Below, in pieces: positions 1-6,170 of a stretch of 6,276 nt of DNA (its first letter is position 1; each line of letters opens with the position of its first letter). Source of the DNA: Acidobacteriota bacterium. Lineage in GTDB: Bacteria; Acidobacteriota; Polarisedimenticolia; Gp22-AA2. The DNA is taken from positions 1 through 6,276 of the forward strand of contig JAPUIN010000244.1 in the NCBI GenBank assembly GCA_027297005.1, read 5' to 3'. Made by a program: the position numbers and the translations under genes. The notes under the pieces were generated by a model. The model saw only the letters and a list, made by a program, of their open reading frames with translations. It had not been told where the DNA came from and did no database searches.

Positions 1-863
1 CCACGATCGAGTCGTTCCGCCTGAACCGTTGGATCGTGGAGAGCGCCGGGGCAATCGCGATTGGCAGCACGGAACCTCACTATTTCGCCGGGGTCACCGG
101 CGCCCACAAGACCTTCACCGTGGGGCTCATGGGGATGAACGATCTGCGTGACAACCACCAGTCAGCGACGCTCGAGGGGGCGGATCCGCTCCGCACCGCG
201 GGGAATCCGGTCTTCGAGGGGATTGCGGCGGTCATCTCCGCGCTCGAACGTTCGGAACGGCATCTGTTTGCGGTCAATCAGTTGCTCGTTGGGACGCGCC
301 TGGTCGGATGCGTCGCCGGTCGACCGCTCGAGACCTTGAGACGTGCACTGCCTGCGGTTCGAAAAACGTTCCTCCACGAGATCCGCGCGCCGCTCGATCT
401 GCTCGTTTCTATCGTCTCACCCCCCCTGGATCGGAGTTTCTACCAGGCCGACAAGGGGATCAAGAACGTCGAGGCGGTCGTCCGGACAGGCGGCGTTCTT
501 CTGCTGGACGCGGCCTGTCCGGATGGGGTCGGCATCGATCGGTTCCTTCAGATCCTTCGGCGTTCGAATGCCGAGTCGGATACACTGGCGCAGATCCGGG
601 AGCGGGGCTACCGCCTGGGGGATCACAAGGCCGTCCGCCTGCGCCGTCTGACCGATACGCGCGGTGTCCGAATCGGGATCGTCAGCCGCGACATCCCGCC
701 ATCGACCGCGCGCCTGCTGCACGTGGTCGTCCATCCGGATCGTGAATCGGCCGCCACGTGGGCTCTCGACCAGCTCGAAGGCGTCGTCAGGCCGAGCGGG
801 TTGATCGTTGAGGACGCCGGCAACGTCGTCGTCCGGATTCGGGGTGGATCCGGGAATCGATAA
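1..863 (+). CDS. larA: LarA-family nickel-pincer 2-hydroxyacid racemase (5' truncated by window edge)
   Basis: The reading frame is open to the left edge (first whole codon at base 3), so the GTG at 36 is internal and the true start lies outside the window. LarA enzymes racemise lactate or related 2-hydroxyacids by hydride transfer to a nickel-pincer nucleotide cofactor in the cytoplasm. Numbering from the GTG, the motif EPHYFAGVTGAHK gives H15 and K25, and an NH pair gives H41. This reproduces the spacing of H174, K184 (cofactor-tethering lysine) and H200 (nickel ligand) in Lactobacillus plantarum LarA. YQADK at 136-140 matches Y294/Q295/K298 at nearly the same distance. About 145-160 N-terminal residues, including the His108 equivalent, must lie upstream. 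The region expected to hold LarA Trp358 reads GYRLGDHKAV with no Trp, so the substrate may not be lactate. The gene ends 30 bp before queG on the same strand. No cofactor-synthesis genes (larB, larC, larE) are in view. The family call is firm; the substrate is open. Confidence 0.85.
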   Translation, partial: TIESFRLNRWIVESAGAIAIGSTEPHYFAGVTGAHKTFTVGLMGMNDLRDNHQSATLEGADPLRTAGNPVFEGIAAVISALERSERHLFAVNQLLVGTRLVGCVAGRPLETLRRALPAVRKTFLHEIRAPLDLLVSIVSPPLDRSFYQADKGIKNVEAVVRTGGVLLLDAACPDGVGIDRFLQILRRSNAESDTLAQIRERGYRLGDHKAVRLRRLTDTRGVRIGIVSRDIPPSTARLLHVVVHPDRESAATWALDQLEGVVRPSGLIVEDAGNVVVRIRGGSGNR

Positions 864-893
864 GGTCGGGCCGATGAAGACGGTGGGGATCGC

Positions 894-2024
894 ATGGACA
901 CGGCGGGGATCGCAAGGAGATTGAAGGAGCGGGGGCGCGAGCTCGGCTTGGGCGCGATCGGCATCGCGGCTCTTGATGCCTCCGACCATGGTGCGGCGCT
1001 CACGCGCTGGCTTGCATCGGGGTACGCCGGGGAAATGAAATGGATGGAGCGGACCGCCGCCGTCAGGATCGATCCGAGATCACGGTTCGACTGGGCGAAC
1101 AGCGCCATCGTCGTCGCCATCTCCTACCTGCCTTATCGCGGTGAGCGGGACGAACAGCAGGGGGCAATGCGACACGTCGCTCGGTATGCCGTGGGCCGGG
1201 ACTACCACGCGGTTCTCGGAGATCGGCTCGAATTGCTCGCCTCGTTCCTACGCGACGAGGCCCCGGGCGCGAAAACCCGGGCCTACACCGACACCGGGCC
1301 GCTGCTCGAACGAGAGCTGGCCGCCCGGGCCGGGCTCGGGTGGTTCGGCAAGAGCACGAACCTGATCGGGCCGCGCGGCGACTCCTGGCTCCTGCTCGGC
1401 GAGATCCTGACCGATCTCGATCTCCCTCCCGACGGACCGGTGATCGACCACTGTGGGACCTGCACGGCCTGCATCGACGAATGTCCCACCGGAGCGATCC
1501 TCGAACCGTACGTCGTCGACTCGAACCGCTGCATCTCCTACCTCACCATCGAGCTGCGCGGATCGATCCCGATCGAATCGAGACCGAAACTGGACGACTG
1601 GGTCTTCGGGTGTGATGTCTGCCAGGAGGTCTGCCCGTGGAATCGGAAGGTCGACCCAACGCCGGATGCGGCTTTCCTCGACGACGGTTCACTGAAAGAC
1701 AGTGATCTCAGCGATCTTATCCGCCTCGACGAAGAGACCTTTCGAGATCGGTTCGCGGACAGCGCGTTATCCAGGCCACGCCGGTCCGGGCTGGTGCGCA
1801 ATGCGTTGATCGTCGGGGCGAATATCGGCGATGGGCGCGCCCTCGACGCCGCCGGAGACGCTCTGTCCGATCCCGAACCGGTGATCCGGGAAACGGCGGC
1901 ATGGGCCCTGGGCCAGGGGGGCGCCGGAGGTTCGAGACGCCGGGCCATCGAGCGTTCACTGAAGGGGGAGAAGGACCCGTCCGTCCGCGAGGCGATGGAG
2001 CGGGCGCTGGAACGGGATCCGTAG
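894..2024 (+). CDS. queG: Epoxyqueuosine reductase QueG
   Basis: This cobalamin-dependent iron-sulfur enzyme reduces epoxyqueuosine to queuosine at position 34 of tRNAs with GUN anticodons, the last step of queuosine synthesis. The protein is 376 aa, normal for the family. The N-terminal domain (about 1-175) carries YTDTGPLLER, with D133 at the place of the catalytic Asp (D134 in characterised QueG). A bis-[4Fe-4S] ferredoxin-like module follows. C187, C190, C193 and C197 form a CxxCxxCxxxCP motif, C213 lies in CISY, and C240, C243 and C247 lie in CDVCQEVCPWN, so all eight cluster cysteines are present. Residues from about 300 to the end are Ala- and Arg-rich HEAT-type helices (one ends PVIRETAAWALG), which in the family help hold tRNA. 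The ATG at 894 is preceded by GGTGGGG at 882-888, an acceptable ribosome site. The gene follows larA by 30 bp and is probably cotranscribed, although no biochemical link between the two is known. It converges on the cupin gene. Confidence 0.95.
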   Translation: MDTAGIARRLKERGRELGLGAIGIAALDASDHGAALTRWLASGYAGEMKWMERTAAVRIDPRSRFDWANSAIVVAISYLPYRGERDEQQGAMRHVARYAVGRDYHAVLGDRLELLASFLRDEAPGAKTRAYTDTGPLLERELAARAGLGWFGKSTNLIGPRGDSWLLLGEILTDLDLPPDGPVIDHCGTCTACIDECPTGAILEPYVVDSNRCISYLTIELRGSIPIESRPKLDDWVFGCDVCQEVCPWNRKVDPTPDAAFLDDGSLKDSDLSDLIRLDEETFRDRFADSALSRPRRSGLVRNALIVGANIGDGRALDAAGDALSDPEPVIRETAAWALGQGGAGGSRRRAIERSLKGEKDPSVREAMERALERDP

Positions 2025-2059
2025 CCTCATGGAGCCTGTGTTCACTATGGGGACGGCGT

Positions 2060-2389
2060 TCAGGCGGCCGAACCCTCGGCCGGAGCGAAGAAGACCAGGG
2101 CGGTCAACTCCTCGCTGATGGTGTGAAACCCGTGTGTGGCGCGCGCGGGGACAAAGATCAATGAGCCGGGGCCGACAGGCTGGTCCTCACCATCGATCCG
2201 GATTAATCCACGGCCGCTCACGATGTAGTACACCTCGTCCTCGGTGTGCGGTTCCTGCGTGTCCTCGGCGCCGTCGGCGAGAACGTAGAGGCCGATGCTC
2301 AGTGCGGGAACCCGCAGGAATTCCATCCATGTTTCACCCGACGCCCGGCGCCGGGCGAGCAGATCCTCGAGATTGAGATGAGGATTCAT
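2060..2389 (-). CDS. Small single-domain cupin protein
   Basis: The product is 109 aa, a single beta-barrel cupin with no signal peptide or membrane segment. Cupin motif 1 is around QEPHTEDEVYYIVSGRG: H48 and E52 are likely metal ligands, but the usual HxH pair is reduced to one His. Motif 2 is GPGSLIFVPARATHGFH, with P81 and H86. Residues 62-72 are the acidic inter-motif strand. The reading frame begins at an ATG preceded by a GAGGGG ribosome site only about 3 nt away, so the spacing is tight. The start lies 7 bp after the stop of the upstream glyoxalase-type gene on the same strand, so the two form an operon. Stand-alone cupins of this size may be metal-dependent isomerases or oxygenases, or simple ligand-binding proteins, and the sequence does not say which. 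The fold call is strong; the function is unknown. Confidence 0.8.
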   Translation of the reverse strand: MNPHLNLEDLLARRRASGETWMEFLRVPALSIGLYVLADGAEDTQEPHTEDEVYYIVSGRGLIRIDGEDQPVGPGSLIFVPARATHGFHTISEELTALVFFAPAEGSAA

Positions 2390-2396
2390 GATCCCC

Positions 2397-2759
2397 TCAC
2401 CCTTGCAGGATCTCGATGTCGTAGCCGTCCGGATCCTTCACGAAGATGTATCGCGATTTGAGCTCCGGCCTCGATCGCCGAAAGGGGAGTCCCCGCCGCT
2501 CCACGTCGCGGACCACGCCCTCCAGATCGGATGTGTAGAAGGCGAGATGCCCGAATTGATCTCCGAGATCGTAGCTCCGCCCATCCTTATTGTGGGTCAA
2601 TTCGACGACCCGCCGCTCATCTTCGTCGCACAGGAAAACGAGGGTCGCCTCGTCGGCGATCTCCTTCCGGCCGGTCTCCCGCAGCCCGAGCAGATCCCGA
2701 TAGAAGCCGATACTCCGTTCCAGATTCCGGACGCGGATCATGGCGTGCGCGAATCTCAT
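2397..2759 (-). CDS. gloA: Glyoxalase I-type VOC enzyme (lactoylglutathione lyase-like)
   Basis: The product is a 120-aa vicinal-oxygen-chelate protein with two beta-alpha-beta-beta-beta modules. It opens MRFAHAMIRVRNLERSIGFY, which is very like E. coli GloA. The four metal ligands of GloA are all recognisable: H5, E53 in VVELTHN, H71 in FGHLAFY, and E116 in DPDGYDIEILQG. GloA isomerises the hemithioacetal of methylglyoxal and glutathione to S-lactoylglutathione in the cytoplasm. It is a little shorter than E. coli GloA (135 aa) and lacks the C-terminal extension. The glutathione-contacting residues cannot be judged by eye, so another thiol or substrate is possible. The ATG has a GAGGAG-type ribosome site 7-8 nt upstream. 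A promoter candidate lies at 2804-2833. The cupin gene follows 7 bp downstream, so this is the first gene of a two-gene operon. Confidence 0.85.
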   Translation of the reverse strand: MRFAHAMIRVRNLERSIGFYRDLLGLRETGRKEIADEATLVFLCDEDERRVVELTHNKDGRSYDLGDQFGHLAFYTSDLEGVVRDVERRGLPFRRSRPELKSRYIFVKDPDGYDIEILQG

Positions 2760-2803
2760 TTCAGTTCTCCTCAGCGTTGCCTTTGAATGATGCCGGAGAG
2801 GGC

Positions 2804-2833
2804 AGCCTAGCCAGCGTGCCGTCCTGCTGTCAA
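2804..2833 (-). promoter_or_regulatory. Sigma70-type promoter of the glyoxalase-cupin operon
   Basis: Read on the - strand, there is a perfect -35 box TTGACA (2828-2833), an 18-bp spacer, and TAGGCT (2804-2809) as a weak -10 box that keeps the key first T, A and last T. Transcription would begin near 2797, giving a leader of about 37 nt that contains the ribosome site of the glyoxalase-type gene. Position, strand and -35 quality support it; the -10 box is poor (3 of 6). Confidence 0.5.
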
Positions 2834-2852
2834 GGGATCGCGCGGAAGTACC

Positions 2853-2879
2853 GTCTGAGAGATTGGCCCCTTCTCAGGC
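2853..2879. repeat. Inverted repeat, 6-bp perfect core
   Basis: CTGAGA (2855-2860) is mirrored by TCTCAG (2872-2877). A G-T wobble inside and a T-G plus G-C pair outside extend the stem to about 9 bp around a 9-nt loop. No T-run follows on either strand, so it is not a standard intrinsic terminator. It lies just upstream of the glyoxalase promoter and could be an operator or chance. Confidence 0.35.
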
Positions 2880-3000
2880 CCTCCATAAGATCCCTCGGAT
2901 TGCCGCGGGATGAACGGCGGCCTCGCTCGGTTGGCCTCTCACCATCGATCAAGGGTCTGGTTAACTTAGCGGGCAAGAGATCTTGGGAGACAGAAGTGCC

Positions 3001-3038
3001 GAGCCTCAATTGAAGTGAGATCGTTACTCCTGAGGCTC
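3001..3038. repeat. Inverted repeat, 8-bp perfect arms
   Basis: GAGCCTCA (3001-3008) and TGAGGCTC (3031-3038) are exact reverse complements separated by 22 bp. The arms do not extend further and no T-run follows. The long spacer suits either a protein-binding dyad or the ends of a small relic rather than a terminator hairpin. Confidence 0.45.
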
Positions 3039-3045
3039 CCTGCCT

Positions 3046-3076
3046 GATCGTGACCACTCCCTAGGTAGGCACGATC
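3046..3076. repeat. Inverted repeat, 7-bp perfect arms
   Basis: GATCGTG (3046-3052) and CACGATC (3070-3076) are exact reverse complements with a 17-bp spacer that contains the palindrome CCTAGG (3060-3065). It lies 7 bp after the previous dyad, so the two form a pair. No T-run follows. Confidence 0.4.
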
Positions 3077-3084
3077 TGTTCATG

Positions 3085-3141
3085 AGGGAAATCGAACCCG
3101 AGGAGCGGGAGCAGCCGGACGCGCTCGCGCATCGTTAGGAT
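3085..3141 (+). pseudogene. Possible N-terminal scrap of an IS630-like transposase
   Basis: An 18-codon frame opens with ATG and closes with TAG, reading MREIEPEEREQPDALAHR. This resembles the first helix of IS630-family transposases, where a segment of the type TPEEREELEALARRRT precedes the helix-turn-helix. Nothing further of the family (no VERARIVL-type segment, no DDE residues) is visible in any frame downstream. The match is short and made from memory of the family pattern, so chance is a real alternative. Confidence 0.22.
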
Positions 3142-3232
3142 AGAACACCCACTAAATGACATGGAGCCCTACATGAGGGGAGCTTTTTGCTATCGTCGCT
3201 CGACCACGCGCCACGACGTCGCTGGTCGCCCC

Positions 3233-5596
3233 TTATTTGAGTGTATGGCTTAAGGCCATGAGCAGATCGTCCTTCGTGAATGGTTTGTGCAGAGTTGACG
3301 TGGCTCCAAGTTTGTGGGCAACAGAGAGATAGCCGACCGCTTGAGGGGCGCCTGACATCGCGATAACCTTGGTTTGTGGAAACTCTCGTTTGATTTCCAT
3401 GCAGACCTCAGTCCCCTCCTTTCCGTGCATCACAAGGTCCGTGATCACCACGTCGCAGGCGGTTTCTCTGAGGTGCTTGAGCCCCTCATTTCCATCTGCT
3501 GCTTCGAACACCCTGCACCCAATCTGCTCCAGCATAGCGCGCAGCATCCCAAGGACCTGCTCGTCGTCGTCCACGATCAGCACCGTGGCACCGGCGACAT
3601 CAATTCCGACGGTTAAGGCACGATCATTGAGACTCGCACGTATGCGGCGAACCATCTCCTCAGGCGTGTAGGGTTTCCAGAAGACAGGAAACTCGTCGGA
3701 TTCTAGCTCGATTCGCCGATCTGTATACCCCGACGTAAGCAGTATCGCGACATCAGGGCGTTGGCGCCGGACCTCCTGGGCAATATCAAAACCATTGCCT
3801 CGTGGCAAAACGATGTCGGAGAAGACGAGACTGATGATTTCTTTGTTTGCGTCAAATAATTTCATCCCATGGATTCCATCATCGGCAATGAGCACGTTGT
3901 AGCCATACTGCCGCAACGTACGCTCGGCAAGTTGTCGGATCGCCCCCTCATCCTCGATGATCAGGATAGTTTCATCGCCGATGAGATCAGTACGATCCAC
4001 GCCGCGAGGAGAATCTTGCTCGGCAGTCCCGGTGTACAGCGGCAGGTGAAGAGTAAATGTCGTGCCATTGCCGACATCGCTGTCCACTTGGATGGTGCCA
4101 CCAAGCTGCTTCACAGCGCCGTAGCAGATCGCCAGTCCGAACCCCGTGCCCCCGGCGGCGCCTTTGGTCGTGAAAAAAGGTTCGAAGATATGAGCTCTTG
4201 TGGTGTCGTCCATGCCCACGCCCGAGTCAACAACGTCGATGCGTATGTAGCGGCCAGCGACGGGCGACTCGGGCTCGGCGCTGCTCTCGATATCCGCCAC
4301 GGATGCCGTGATCTTCAGACTGCCGCCGTGTGGCATAGCGTCACGCGCGTTCACTACCAGGTTCAGGACGATTTGGTTCAGCTGTGCTGGGTTCGCACGA
4401 ACGCAGAGTGACTGGCTTGGGACGGTCATACTAAGGTGGATATCCTCCCCAATTGTCCTCTGCAGAAGGCTCTCGATCCCTTTCAAGAAATCGCAGATAT
4501 CGATATTCTGCAGATCCGTCGGCGTCCGGTGGGAAAAGGTGAGTAGCTGCCTCGTTAAACCTGCGGCCCTGTTAGCTGCAGTCAACACTTCGCAAATGTT
4601 ATCTTTTCGCTTGTCTCCGGAAGGCAAGTCATCTCGGACAAGGGCGGCATAGCCGATAATCGACATCAGCAGGTTGTTGAAATCATGCGCGACACCACCG
4701 GCCAGGGCGCCAAGTGCCTTGAGTTTATGGGATTGATGGAGGCGCTCTTCGATCTTCTTTTTCTCGGTGAGATCACGCAGGATTCCCGTGAAGACGCGGC
4801 GCCCATCGATCCGGCACATGCTGACAGTCAGCTCGATTGGGAAGACCGTACCGTTATTGTGGAGCCCCTCGAGTGGGAGAATGATACCTAGCACCGTGGA
4901 TTGGCCGGTGGACAGATTGCGCCTCAGACCTGCCTCATGCTGTTTCCGGTAGGGCTTCGGCATGAGAATCGTCATGGGCAAGCCGATCACCTCGTCGCGT
5001 GCGTAACCGAACATTTTCTCGGCGGCACAGTTAAAATAGCTGATGATCCCGTCCTCGCTCATCATCATGATGCCGTCCGTGGCGTGCTCGACCACTTCGT
5101 GGAAGCGAATCTCGTCGGATCGCGTCTGCTTAGAGTCGGTCAAGTCCCGGACAAGACAGCTGACCCCTCGAATCGTGCCGTTTTCGGATTTGCTTGGATA
5201 GCAGCTGTATTCGTAGAGGTGTTTTTCTCCAGGATGGGCAGCGGTCTCGATGTAGGCGCTTTTTTCGATTATAGGCGCGCCCGTTTCGATCACTTGGCGG
5301 AGCCGATGGACGATACCGACCGCACCCTGCGGGAGCACATCCTGGATTCTCTTCCCGAGATGTTCCTCCACGGAGAGTCCATTGATCGCGGCGAGACAGT
5401 CGTTGATCTGGAGATATCGCATGTCTCTGTCGAAATAACAGAGACCGACGGGTGCGTGTGTGTACGAGTGCTCGCGGTGTCCTTTGGCTGTTTCCCGGTC
5501 AGCAAGCTGCTGTCGAAGGAGATCGACCTCTTCGAGTAGCTGCGCTCTGGTCTTGTCTTTGTCTGATGTTGCTTTCTTTTCTTTGGGAGTTGTCAT
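3233..5596 (-). CDS. Soluble hybrid sensor histidine kinase, PAS-PAS-HisKA-HATPase-REC-REC
   Basis: Residue numbers count from the TTG one codon upstream (788 aa); the ATG at 5596 is preferred because GGAGG lies 7 nt before it. Order: charged N-terminus and coiled coil (about 8-40); PAS1 (about 45-155); PAS2 (about 165-280), FixL-like, with MPKPYRKQH placing H221; a linker helix; HisKA with phospho-acceptor H305 in GGVAHDFNNLL; HATPase with N413/N417, DSGVGM (458-463) and GTGFGLA (484-490); receiver 1 with E549/D550, phospho-acceptor D595, T622/S623 and K642; receiver 2 with D677-D679, D721, S749 and K772. All catalytic residues are present, so the protein should be active. There is no signal peptide or membrane helix, so it should sense a cytoplasmic signal. 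There is no HPt domain and no response regulator with an output domain nearby, so its partner is elsewhere. Composition is much less GC-rich than the genes at the left, suggesting transfer. The ligand is unknown. Confidence 0.93.
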   Translation of the reverse strand: MTTPKEKKATSDKDKTRAQLLEEVDLLRQQLADRETAKGHREHSYTHAPVGLCYFDRDMRYLQINDCLAAINGLSVEEHLGKRIQDVLPQGAVGIVHRLRQVIETGAPIIEKSAYIETAAHPGEKHLYEYSCYPSKSENGTIRGVSCLVRDLTDSKQTRSDEIRFHEVVEHATDGIMMMSEDGIISYFNCAAEKMFGYARDEVIGLPMTILMPKPYRKQHEAGLRRNLSTGQSTVLGIILPLEGLHNNGTVFPIELTVSMCRIDGRRVFTGILRDLTEKKKIEERLHQSHKLKALGALAGGVAHDFNNLLMSIIGYAALVRDDLPSGDKRKDNICEVLTAANRAAGLTRQLLTFSHRTPTDLQNIDICDFLKGIESLLQRTIGEDIHLSMTVPSQSLCVRANPAQLNQIVLNLVVNARDAMPHGGSLKITASVADIESSAEPESPVAGRYIRIDVVDSGVGMDDTTRAHIFEPFFTTKGAAGGTGFGLAICYGAVKQLGGTIQVDSDVGNGTTFTLHLPLYTGTAEQDSPRGVDRTDLIGDETILIIEDEGAIRQLAERTLRQYGYNVLIADDGIHGMKLFDANKEIISLVFSDIVLPRGNGFDIAQEVRRQRPDVAILLTSGYTDRRIELESDEFPVFWKPYTPEEMVRRIRASLNDRALTVGIDVAGATVLIVDDDEQVLGMLRAMLEQIGCRVFEAADGNEGLKHLRETACDVVITDLVMHGKEGTEVCMEIKREFPQTKVIAMSGAPQAVGYLSVAHKLGATSTLHKPFTKDDLLMALSHTLK

Positions 5597-5603
5597 CAAT
5601 CAG

Positions 5604-5614
5604 CCTCCCCCCCC
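5604..5614 (-). promoter_or_regulatory. Kinase ribosome binding site fused to an 8-G tract
   Basis: On the - strand, GGAGG (5604-5608) lies 7 nt before the ATG at 5596, the ideal distance, and only 4 nt before the in-frame TTG at 5599, which decides the start in favour of ATG. The tract of eight consecutive G (5607-5614) merges into the Shine-Dalgarno sequence. Length change in this tract would not alter the reading frame but could alter the leader and initiation rate. Confidence 0.6.
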
Positions 5615-5662
5615 AGGCTATCTCCCGCTGACCGGTGAAAGTTGACGGTGATCCTGGTTCAC

Positions 5663-5691
5663 GTTTTACGCGAAAATGGCCTTCCTGTCCA
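5663..5691 (-). promoter_or_regulatory. Sigma70-type promoter candidate for the histidine kinase
   Basis: On the - strand, TGGACA (5686-5691, 5 of 6 to the -35 consensus), a 17-bp spacer, and TAAAAC (5663-5668, 4 of 6 to the -10 consensus). Transcription would start near 5656, giving a leader of about 60 nt that includes the G tract and ribosome site. The spacing is optimal and the strand is right; there is no experimental support. Confidence 0.5.
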
Positions 5692-5765
5692 TTGAGACGA
5701 CACCGATCGTAGCATCGAGAGCCGAAATCAGACACGGCATGTCGCCGTGACAAATCACGAGACGG

Positions 5766-6113
5766 AACCGCCTCCTCGCCAGCGGGTTGAGGCTCGGGCG
5801 GGGTTCGACCTCCGGTGGGGACAGATGGGCCGGCACGAAGAGGCGATCCGGATTAACAAGTCGAAAACCGGGAAGGCCCGCTCGATTCCGCTGGGCGCGA
5901 GGTTGACCGGGATTCTGGCCCGTGTTACAAGGCATCTCCGGCCAGATTTCGTGCTGTCCGATCGGCGAACCGCTCGACCGCTACGTCCTGACGTGGGTGA
6001 TTAAGAGTACCCTTCAGGGGGCCGGGATCGTCACTGCTCCCCAGACTGCTCCCCGAAGCCCTGAGAGGGGTCGTAATGGGATCACGGAGACACACGTAAG
6101 TACCACAGAATAA
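5766..6113 (+). pseudogene. Decayed tyrosine recombinase (phage-type integrase)
   Basis: Three pieces of one integrase catalytic domain appear in sequence but in alternating frames. Piece 1 (5766 to about 5800) reads LLASGLRLG, the segment that normally holds the first catalytic Arg. Piece 2 (about 5804-5963) reads FDLRWGQM, then IRINKSKTGKARSIPLG with the catalytic beta-hairpin Lys, then RPDFVLSDRR. Piece 3 (about 5965-6113) reads EPLDRYVLTWVIKSTLQGAGI and runs to a TAA at 6111-6113. The frame changes fall near 5800 and near 5965; the second looks like one lost base. After AGI the expected HDLRHT-like box, the later His and the nucleophile Tyr are all missing, so an internal deletion is likely and the tail TAPQTAPRSPERG may be the original C-terminus. 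The N-terminal arm and core-binding domains are also gone. The remnant ends 7 bp before a half tRNA, the usual place for an integrase beside its attachment site. It cannot encode an active enzyme. Confidence 0.7.
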
Positions 6114-6119
6114 ACAAGG

Positions 6120-6155
<36 letters not shown>

Positions 6156-6159
<4 letters not shown>

Positions 6160-6170
6160 TCGATAATCCC
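6156..6170. repeat. Inverted repeat straddling the tRNA break point
   Basis: GGGAT (6156-6160) and ATCCC (6166-6170) are exact reverse complements around CGATA, and the end of tRNA homology (6159) falls inside the left arm. Tyrosine recombinases bind short inverted core sites around the crossover, so this could be the core of an att site. Five-bp arms are short enough to be chance. Confidence 0.3.

Larger units (their letters stand above)
2834..3232. other. Intergenic stretch of about 400 bp with no supported gene
   Basis: No reading frame here looks like a protein. Frames of 75-160 codons exist, but they are rich in Arg, Ser and Pro, show no recognisable motif, and one runs into the promoter of the glyoxalase operon. 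Base composition is clearly lower in G+C than the genes to the left (about 53% in one row counted). The stretch holds inverted repeats at 2853-2879, 3001-3038 and 3046-3076 and a short reading frame at 3085-3141 listed separately. It may be the worn left flank of the mobile element that the integrase relic marks on the right. Confidence 0.5.

Noticed and set aside
36..38. GTG as the start codon of the first gene
   Set aside because: The frame continues to the window edge with family-like residues, and LarA needs about 150 more residues upstream, so the GTG is internal.
417..989. 190-codon frame on the - strand
   Set aside because: It lies antisense to larA and the start of queG, both of which have clear family motifs, and shows no recognisable domain.
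2025..2059. Search for a shared terminator between convergent queG and the cupin gene
   Set aside because: In these 35 bp I found no stem of useful length and no T-run on either strand.
2830..3057. 75-codon frame on the - strand in the gene-free stretch
   Set aside because: It is rich in Arg and Leu with no family pattern, begins inside an inverted repeat, and ends in the -35 box of the glyoxalase promoter; I cannot support it as a gene.
3085..3110. - strand GGTTCGATTTCC resembling a tRNA T arm
   Set aside because: The flanking bases give only about three stem pairs and no acceptor or anticodon arm is nearby, so it is not a tRNA 3' half.
3163..3186. Possible + strand terminator ending in TTTTT
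   Set aside because: The stem is only about 4 bp before a bulge and there is no + strand gene upstream that would need it.
3201..3228. CGACCA/TGGTCG inverted repeat just past the kinase stop, considered as its terminator
   Set aside because: The arms are 6 bp around a 16-nt spacer and no T-run follows on the - strand.
3869..4411. 180-codon frame on the + strand
   Set aside because: It is antisense to the HATPase and first receiver coding region of the kinase and has no recognisable motif.
4901..5539. 212-codon frame on the + strand
   Set aside because: It is antisense to the PAS region of the kinase, whose motifs are unmistakable; the frame has no domain of its own.
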